In this document: piece after piece, positions 58,901 to 64,000 of the stretch | Position numbering within the stretch: the first letter of the stretch is position 1 | Layout of the letters: each line of letters opens with the position of its first letter | NCBI GenBank assembly: GCA_013407085.1 | Contig: JACCGJ010000560.1 | Coordinates: forward strand, 1-64,000 | Source of the DNA: Atriophallophorus winterbourni | Taxonomy: Eukaryota; Platyhelminthes; Trematoda; Plagiorchiida; Microphallidae | DNA: 64,000 nucleotides | Direction of reading: 5' to 3' | Translations under genes and position numbers: made by a program | The notes under the pieces: generated by a model | What the model saw: the letters and a program-made list of their open reading frames with translations, nothing else | Told to the model about the DNA's origin: nothing | Databases searched by the model: none

Positions 58901-58924
58901 CCGGTCGCTACCTCAAAATTGTGA
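49912..58924 (+). CDS. Myotubularin-family phosphoinositide 3-phosphatase (3' part)
   Basis: Exons 49912-50001, 50040-50228, 50268-50471, 52287-52571, 56515-56757, 58127-58924 (TGA) all join in phase 0 with AG/GT borders. The protein opens in the PH-GRAM domain (CVLLPGE, LTNYKFTF, GLGLNIVCKDLRYFRF). It passes through GWNVYKPEDEYHRQ, SDTYPAILAVP and GRVPVLSWLHPESKA into the phosphatase domain. VNAVAN-type (NAVANKGRGGG) and KTSVLVHCSDGWDRT carry the intact C-x5-R site (near 58160). [20 protein letters not shown] and SFEFNERFLITIMDELF complete the fold. Sequence is closest to MTM1/MTMR1/MTMR2. Family members remove the 3-phosphate of PI3P and PI(3,5)P2 on endosomes. After the domain only a short Pro-rich tail is present, without the long coiled coil of the human proteins. 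The N-terminal exon(s) are upstream and not found. Introns hold repeats, a tRNA-derived SINE and a hammerhead motif. Confidence 0.9.
50002..50039 (+). other. 38-bp mini-intron
   Basis: GTATGT...CAAG between TTGGAA and TTGACA. Removing it joins GLLE to LTNYKFTF in frame, whereas reading through meets TGA. Small introns of this size are known in flatworm genes. Confidence 0.8.
50229..50267 (+). other. 39-bp mini-intron
   Basis: GTATTT...GCACAG. Removing it joins FRFILT to DSTRANSFHEK, matching the usual order at the end of the GRAM domain in MTMR proteins. Read-through meets TAA. Confidence 0.8.
51590..51800 (+). repeat. R1-like repeat, very old copy
   Basis: Keeps the order of R1 landmarks (TTTGTGCTGCATAGTTAATA, CCGTGCTAAT, AAACGCTGGTGTCTGACTGG, TTGTCTATATCTTGG) with many changes. 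It is in the intron between the 50.27- and 52.29-kb exons of the phosphatase gene. Confidence 0.3.
54240..54355 (-). ncRNA. Hammerhead-ribozyme-like motif in dispersed repeat
   Basis: Minus strand: CCAC (54305-54302), CTGATGA (54301-54295), stem II CGGC/GCCA around AAACA, GAAA (54281-54278), CCGG, triplet GTA with predicted cleavage after 54272, then GTGG (54271-54268). Stem I has a perfect inner CCAC/GTGG helix and an outer CTTAC/GTAAG helix across an internal loop, the usual type I design. Stem II has three pairs plus one terminal mismatch. Stem III is the loopless palindrome CCGG, so cleavage would favour a dimeric form. It lies in intron 52.57-56.51 kb of the phosphatase gene, on the opposite strand. 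Confidence 0.65.
54976..55240 (+). repeat. Probable tRNA-derived SINE
   Basis: The 5' 75 bases look like a decayed tRNA. There is an A-box-like GTTAGTCGTCTAGCGG, an anticodon-arm-like TCTC-loop-GAGA, and a B-box-like GGTTTAAAACC (55029-55039). The start and end of the region (GGGGG and CCACCC) can pair only partly, so it is not a working tRNA gene. A 170-base unrelated body follows and ends in an A-rich ATGATAATAAAA tail. Confidence 0.5.
55715..55806 (+). repeat. Inverted-repeat arm 1 flanking an exon
   Basis: Reverse complement of 56966-57056 over about 90 bases with scattered mismatches (for example GCTCTACTCGTTCAC and GCATGTTCCATTCGAG, then TGTAGGCACCTC). The pair brackets the 243-bp phosphatase exon at 56515-56757. 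Confidence 0.75.
56966..57056 (-). repeat. Inverted-repeat arm 2 flanking an exon
   Basis: Reads GAGGTGCCTACATCTCGAAT then GGAACATGCG and GTGAACGAGTAGAGC, complementary to arm 1. The inter-arm distance is about 1.16 kb. Confidence 0.75.
57605..57832. repeat. Two R1 copies, head to head
   Basis: 57605-57700 is a minus-oriented partial R1 (CCTGGAATCAGCATAAGTGC ... CAGACCTGGATAGGG). 57700-57832 is a plus-oriented R1 (GTCTAGGCCTGGGCAACCTG ... TTTGCCTGGATCATGCTTGT). Together they form an imperfect palindrome in the last intron of the phosphatase gene. Confidence 0.6.
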
Positions 58925-58963
58925 TGAATGATCTGTTCTTGACTACAAATCGCTTACTTCCTC

Positions 58964-58969
58964 AATAAA
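58964..58969 (+). terminator. Polyadenylation signal AATAAA
   Basis: AATAAA lies 40 bases after the TGA of the myotubularin-family gene, in the normal position for its mRNA 3' end. Confidence 0.7.
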
Positions 58970-59520
58970 ACTCATGCAGTGCTTTTTACGTATGATTGCA
59001 TATTGCTCCTTAAAATTTTGGTGATGGGGTCATTTTCACGTAGATGGCTTGAAGCTGGTGGCCAGCTCTCCGGAAGCACCGCGTTTAGTGATTAAATGAA
59101 CGATCGATAAACGAATATCTAGCAAATATTGAATTAGTTGCCTGAAATGAAAGTGTGACTAAATAACTTAGTGTGCTGTTATTTTGAGGTTCGCTGAGAC
59201 ATTTTTACATTTACTTGAATGCGAGGATTACGAAACTCGTGGTGTGGGTCGCTGTGGATGTAATTTATCAATTCTTCCTATGATGAAATTTACTTGATCA
59301 CCTTTTCAAAGGTTACGGAACCTGGTTTTTTCTACCTGATAACCGAAATTTTACGAAACCAATAGATAGCGAGTGAAATATGATAAAAGCCCCACTCAAA
59401 AACGCGTTTGGATGTTGTTCTAACACATCGAATTCACGTCGGTTTCTTGTAGATCAGTTGCGTGATGAATTTGGTTAATTTGATGCATTGTTGTCTTGAT
59501 CATAAACTCAGAAAATTTTA
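58970..59520. other. Intergenic, nothing recognised
   Basis: Between the phosphatase 3' end and the LINE tail. No open frame or repeat motif was recognised. Confidence 0.4.
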
Positions 59521-60013
59521 CGGTAGAAAAAGCAGTAAGCTTAACAATAACCATAGGATGACATGGTATATGGAATATATAAAAAAATAAAATATCTCAA
59601 AAATCAATAGGGACACTCGCATACCGCATCGTTCGTCATAAACTTATCGAGTTTGGAAGCGAAAACCTCAACAGATTCTGATCGTGTGATTTCTTCAGGC
59701 AAACAGTTCCAAGTGAAACAAATTCTTACCGAGAAAAAATTACGACGTATATCCAATCGAGAATGCGGAATACTTAGAGCCTTTGAATGTGTTCGAGTAA
59801 GGTTATTGGGTTCTAGCAAGTGTTTAAGGGGATGGTTTACAGTATACAGTATTTTGAATGTCAACATGAGGTCACTGCGTATACGTGGTTGGGTAAAATC
59901 GTGTAGGTTCAGTTTTAACATTCGCTCTGTGAAAGGCAAATTTCTGTACCGGGAGACCAACTTTGTAGCACGATGATAAATCCTGTCGAGTAGTTCGATA
60001 TCCTTCCTCAGCC

Positions 60014-60514
60014 ATGGTGAAACATGCTGGAGTCTCACTGCCATTTCTATTCCCCTCTTACATCTGTCTAGGCCTGGGCAACCTGACAGTATCTTAGCCC
60101 ACGTGCAGTCTCTGACTGTGCGGCACTTTGCCTGGATCAGGCTTGTGCTTTCATACCCTACCATATCTGCTATGCCTGGGCACCTGACAGTATCAAAGTA
60201 GAATACCATTCCGAAACGCTAAAATCTCACCGGAAGCACAGGACCGGTTTCGAGGTTATTGCCTCTCATCAGCTATGCGTAACCGCTGGACTCTTCGCGT
60301 TTCGAACTAGTATTTGTGTAGACGGATGGCGTAATGTGAACTGAGGTTCTCGTCTACTCGCTACTTTATAAGTAGCTGAAGGGACTAAACTAAGCCCCAA
60401 CTGATCCAACGGCGTATTGCCGCGAGGGTTATTACAGTATCTTAACCCACGTCCAGTCTCTGACTGTGCGGCACTTTGCCTGGATCAGGCTTGTGCTTTC
60501 ATACCATACCATGG
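60014..60514 (+). mobile_element. Nested short-repeat insertion
   Basis: CCATGGTG occurs at both edges (about 60014-60021 and 60508-60515), an 8-bp target duplication within the LINE. Inside are an R1 copy (60021-60170, ending TTTCATACCCTACCAT), a segment with a hammerhead motif (about 60200-60427), then a second R1 3' half (60428-60508, ending TTCATACCATACC). The hammerhead segment appears to have entered an R1 pair after or together with the R1 insertion. Confidence 0.65.
60212..60304 (-). ncRNA. Hammerhead ribozyme motif, best-formed copy
   Basis: Minus strand: GCATAG (60278-60273), CTGATGA (60272-60266), stem II GAGG, loop CAATAA, CCTC (perfect), GAAA (60251-60248), CCGG, triplet GTC with predicted cleavage after 60242, then CTGTGC (60241-60236). 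GCATAG/CTGTGC gives a 6-bp inner stem I including one G-U. Beyond an internal loop, CGAAACGC/GCGTTTCG (60304-60297 and 60219-60212) adds a perfect 8-bp outer helix. All invariant core bases are present. Stem III is the loopless CCGG palindrome, typical of minimal type I hammerheads in retroelements, which may need a dimer to cut. Confidence 0.75.
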
Positions 60515-61115
60515 TGCCCAGGTTTGGATGTAATATTCCATAACAGGGCGTATATACGTATTAATTACCCGGGGTATGGTTTCGGACGTAAAAATCCTGA
60601 ATATTGTTTTGAGAAGACTCAAGATACGGCAAGCTTTATTGTACACCATCCAGGCTTAAGGTTAAACGAAACCCAGATACCGAGATCTTTTTCTGCGGTG
60701 GTCCAGACGAGATCTTGCGTGCCAAGCTGATACGTGTGGTGCAGAGATTTTCCAAGCTGCAGAATTTTACATTTCGCAGGGTTAAATGGTAACTCATTTA
60801 ACTGACTTATGCAGCACAACGATGATCCAATCTAGACGAAAGGTAGTCCGAGACATGTTGCTAGAACGGAAATTCTGATTGGCTCCGAACATTCCGATCA
60901 TGCTTATGACCCTGTTGACTTAGAGACCGATGCGAAACTACGAAAACAATCAGATAGTATGAATGGAGGTTCTTGTACGTCTTCTAACACATATGGGGTG
61001 AAGGAGACGTCATTTGACCCGAGATCACCAAGATCAGTGTTTACCTATTGTAGTCATTATATTTTGTGGATAAATCTATCCCAGGGCCCGTAAAAGCATT
61101 AAATTTGTACAAATA

Positions 61116-61121
61116 TTTATT
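61116..61121 (-). terminator. Polyadenylation signal AATAAA
   Basis: TTTATT on the plus strand gives AATAAA on the minus strand, about 25 bases after the stop of the APEX2-like gene. Confidence 0.6.
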
Positions 61122-61145
61122 TAAAAATCGAAATATCCTATTCTT

Positions 61146-63723
61146 TCATTGAGGATTGTGTTTGTCATCCCATATAAAAGTATCACACCGGGCTTCGGGA
61201 TTATTCTTTGCTCCCTGAGCTCGTGCGCAAACCCAAAAACGCCGTCCCCGTTTACTTTTCAAATTGTCTTGTTTCACTGTGCGTAACACGCAAGGTTCTC
61301 CGTGGCCACGGCACATGGGAGGTTTTTTCGGACCGTGTAGAATGTTGCGCCACTGAGCGGCGGTTCGTCTAAGCTTTTCGGCATCGGCCTCATCAACTAT
61401 TTTGTTCAACATAGATAATTCTTCATTGCCATCAATTAACTTAAGGTTCTGGTGACATTTTACTTCTTCGCTGCATTTTATTGTGACTGAAACCGAAAGA
61501 AAATTATCATAGTTGTGAACCATGTATGTAAACCGCGACGTAAGATTAACAAAAATCGACGTACACAGGTGAATGATATGTGACACGCTTGACTTTTAGA
61601 TGTACCACACAGTCAGAAACTTCAGTGTGTTGAGAACATCATCCTCACGAAGCACAAGTCTGCAGCCAGACAAAGTGCTAAACAATATGAAGCAGGAAAA
61701 GCATAAGGAAGCGTGTGAAAAACAGGCAAGCGAAATATGCAAAAGCATAAAGCAGCCTGTGTTTGTAGTTTCACTGCATGCGATTTTTTGTTTTTTTTCA
61801 TTCAAATAATACCGGGCTAAAAATTATGACACTGACACGGTTGCCCAGACCGAAGTCAGGGTTCGGCTTGGGGGCCCCCACTCGGAGCCTTTGGCTAAAA
61901 AGCCACAAAGCAGTGGGTTGATACTGAGTTAATCTGACCTCTATTAATCGACCTTCCTCGTATGAGTAGCTCTGCTGGCACCCAAAGACCACCCAGTATA
62001 GCTCAATGGATCATGGAGGTACACAAAGCATCTCACCACGTTAAGGTCCAGTATCAGTGCGATGGGTTGAGATACTGTTGGATTGCGTAAAGAGACGCGC
62101 ATACAGTGATGGAACTACATAAAACGTGATGTTTGCTCATAAACTTGCCTATTTTGGTTTGTTTGAGACATGGTCGCGTCTTTCTTGGCAACTTCGTATT
62201 TTGTTCGGTAGCTGTTTGGTAATCGAGTGAAGCACAGTTGTTTGATTCTACCCGAAAGGCTTCCAGCACGAGTTGTTTTCCTTGACATTGTGGCCAAAAT
62301 TTTGAGCACGTCGGAGGCAGTGGATAGGAAGAAAAATCTCCCAAGAACAAGGGTATATCGGCCCAAGTTGGGCAATGGTCAGACCCGAGGATGTGTGTCG
62401 AGTGGTCGGCATGCAATACGGCATCCGAATTGCAGTTGTAGAACATACGTTCATCAACGAGGATGTAGTCTAGCCGGACACCGTAGTTGGTCTGTCGTGC
62501 TCCTGTGCGAGCCGACCAACAAGTAAACGAATTCGTACTTTGTGGATGAGCGCGCCTGAAAGACAGCGGAATGTGATCACACCGTTGAGAATATAATGGT
62601 ATATATGCATGATATGGTATGGTATGAAAGCACAAGTCTGATCCAGGCAAAGTGCCGCACAGTCAGAGACTGCACGTGGGTGATATTACTGTCAGGTTGC
62701 CCAAGCCTAGACAGATCTGAGAAATCGAGAATAAAGATGGTAGTGAGACTCCAGCTTATTTCAGCAACAGCTCACTACTAGTGACCAATCAATTTAGCAC
62801 GGTGTTAGCCGCACAGCACAGAAGTACTGCAGGATTGCACATCCGTGCATGATATAACAAGTAGACAGACTGTATGTGAGCTAAGATACTGTCAGGTTGC
62901 CCAGGCCTCGACGTAAATCAGAATGAAGATGTGGATGCAGCTGTTAGCTGCATTGCCCGGAGGTGAAGCACGATTGAACATCCGTGAATCGGGAATAATA
63001 TTGTATCGCGATAGCATTAGCGACGGTGAAACCCCAAGGATATTATCAAACCTAGTAAAGCAATAGTGTATTTGACCACAAAAACCGTTTCAAAAGTCGA
63101 TACGGTAGATATCGCGATAAGAAAATGACTGTCTGAAAATTAGAATGGTGGTACACTACAGCAAAATTTAGCTGACGCTATTTTAGTGTTAATTTATCCC
63201 TGGTGTCGATCAACAGCAATGAACTCATTGATAAATTGTTATAGGTTGAATAAGATACAATGTACTGCATAGTACAGATGAAGACAACTTTAAGCAGTAA
63301 TGTATTCTTTTATATTACCGCTTGTTGAATTGAGGAAAGTTCGGGCAACCTGTCAAGTTTAATGCCATTTCGTAAAGCACAAACGCGGAGTCTGATAGCA
63401 TAGGAACAAAATTGAAGTCTGCATTATTAGGCCATGATAACATCATGCGAAACAATCAAGATAATTAAAACGGATAGCGAAAAAGGGGCATAACGAGATT
63501 TTGGTTGCAGCTGATTGACGGCAATGCTACACTTGTAAACACTCGGAGATAAATATGACAAGATAAATTTAACAAATCTCGTAGAGTATGTCATTAAATA
63601 CCTGAAACTGTCTACGAAGCGAACGGGATAGACGGTCGGTTGGGGAACCAACAGCTCTGCAGATTGCTGATCTGGTATTAAGAAAGTATCCAACCAACGA
63701 CGTGAGGCAAGAGAAGTGTCGGT
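61146..63723 (-). CDS. APEX2: AP endonuclease 2 (APEX2-like), 3' part
   Basis: Minus-strand exons: 63723-63602, 62555 to about 62119 (donor tentative), 61486-61146 (stop). The first ends FVDSF plus AG and joins G at 62555 to give FVDSFRRAHPQSTNSFTCW. Next come GARQTNYGVRLDYILVD and the catalytic block ILGSDHCPTW of the exonuclease-endonuclease-phosphatase fold. After the domain, QTKIGKFM resembles a PCNA-interacting box at the same place as in human APE2, though the last aromatic is Met. The last exon has an acidic linker and a GRF zinc finger: CRGHGEPCVLR, GRRFWVCARAQG, CDTFIW. APE2 cuts abasic sites and trims 3' ends in nuclear and mitochondrial repair; GRF fingers bind single-stranded DNA. 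The N-terminal catalytic exons (with the metal-binding Glu) lie beyond 64000. R1 repeats sit in the intron between the first two exons. Confidence 0.85.
62597..62862 (-). repeat. R1 short repeat, full-length copy
   Basis: The clearest full R1. On the minus strand it runs from GCACGGATGTGCAATCCTGC through GCTGTGCGGCTAACACCGTG, GTCTAGGCTTGGGCAACCTG and CTGACTGTGCGGCACTTTGC to the tail TTTCATACCATACCATATC. It lies 40 bp upstream of the acceptor of the 62555 exon, so the APEX2-like intron has been enlarged close to its splice site. Confidence 0.7.
62866..62995 (-). repeat. R1 short repeat, partial copy
   Basis: Minus orientation, directly next to the full copy: GAGCTAAGATACTGTCAGGT and TGCCCAGGCC, then GCAGCTGTTAGCTGCATTGC. 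The tail end is missing. Confidence 0.5.
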
Positions 63724-63957
63724 CTGAATGGAGGAACACAATGAAAAAGAAGCCAAATCAGTCGTACAGGATTAAAGGACATCAAATGTTAGTATTTGAT
63801 CAGGTGTAGGTTGAAACGGACATGTCTCATAAGCGAATGGAAGCATGAAGGCAACAATTCGGCGTTGTACTAAAGCTTGAAAATAGGTATTGTCTCGTAG
63901 GCTTATACGCCGATTGACCAACTTGCGTTACATTAAAATAAATAGTCTTTATATGAT

Positions 63958-64000
63958 GTATGGGTAACCTGACAGTATCTTAGCTCATGTGCAGTCTCTG
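63958..64000 (+). repeat. R1 short repeat, cut by window end
   Basis: GGGTAACCTGACAGTATCTT then AGCTCATGTGCAGTCTCTG, the middle of R1. It continues past the window. Confidence 0.6.

Larger units (their letters stand above)
59525..60820 (-). mobile_element. LINE, family 1, split by a later insertion
   Basis: The minus strand from 60820 to about 60510 encodes the RT part after the catalytic box (NELPFNPAKCKILQLGKS, AEKDLGIWVSFNLKP). In a shifted frame it continues to TIPRVINTYIRPVMEYYIQT then WAP. The reading resumes at 60014 with SPWLRKDIELLDRIYHRATK and runs to 59604 (QPRIRSDLMLTFKILYTVNH, CFTWNCLPEEI). The 3' motif of the family follows at 59575-59525. The 490 bp between the two parts are an R1 and hammerhead-bearing insertion flanked by CCATGGTG on both sides. 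Confidence 0.8.

Noticed and set aside
59653..59976. 107-codon plus-strand frame
   Set aside because: Antisense shadow of the minus-strand LINE reading at the same place.
1..64000. CRISPR arrays, operons, bacterial promoters or phage functions
   Set aside because: The window is clearly eukaryotic (spliced genes, LINEs, LTR elements); no regularly spaced repeats with spacers were seen.

Overview
The window reads as nuclear DNA of a flatworm, most likely a digenean trematode. The evidence is AT-rich sequence with long introns, two spliced introns of only 38 and 39 bp, and a dense layer of decayed CR1-like and RTE-like LINEs. There are also two Ty3/gypsy elements of the CsRn1 type, a lineage first described from a liver fluke, recognisable by a C-x2-H-x9-C-x3-C (CHCC) Gag finger and a tRNA-Trp-like primer site. 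The species cannot be fixed from the sequence alone.

Layout. 1-13.5 kb: a minus-strand, many-exon gene that I do not recognise. Its exons were placed by splice sites and reading phase. Its introns hold repeats, including a long foldback and a cluster of hammerhead-ribozyme-like motifs near 6.1-6.5 kb. 13.5-33 kb: no host gene seen. This stretch holds decayed LINEs, a gypsy RT fragment, imperfect tandem repeats, an internally deleted CsRn1-like element (25.7-28.7 kb, minus) and a 450-bp LINE fragment present twice 4.1 kb apart. 33.3-37.3 kb: the most complete CR1-like LINE, with its ORFs broken. 37.35-41.84 kb: a nearly complete CsRn1-like LTR retrotransposon with 206/207-bp LTRs, a 4-bp target duplication and a few inactivating changes in pol. 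42.7-45.7 kb: two LINE 3' ends facing each other between two copies of a 160-bp direct repeat. 46-49.9 kb: repeats and an RTE remnant. 49.9-58.9 kb: the 3' part of a myotubularin-family phosphatase gene (MTM1/MTMR1/MTMR2 type, plus strand) with an intact active site. 59.5-60.8 kb: a LINE cut by a nested short-repeat insertion that carries a well-formed hammerhead ribozyme motif. 61.1-63.7 kb: the 3' part of an APEX2-type AP endonuclease gene on the minus strand, with a C-terminal GRF zinc finger, convergent with the myotubularin gene.

The two recognisable host genes act in separate processes: phosphoinositide turnover on endosomal membranes and DNA base-damage repair. They are only physical neighbours. 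The most unusual content is the set of at least four, perhaps seven, hammerhead-like motifs in dispersed repeats. Next come the inverted repeats that bracket one myotubularin exon, and the nested and inverted arrangements of a short repeat family (called R1 here).
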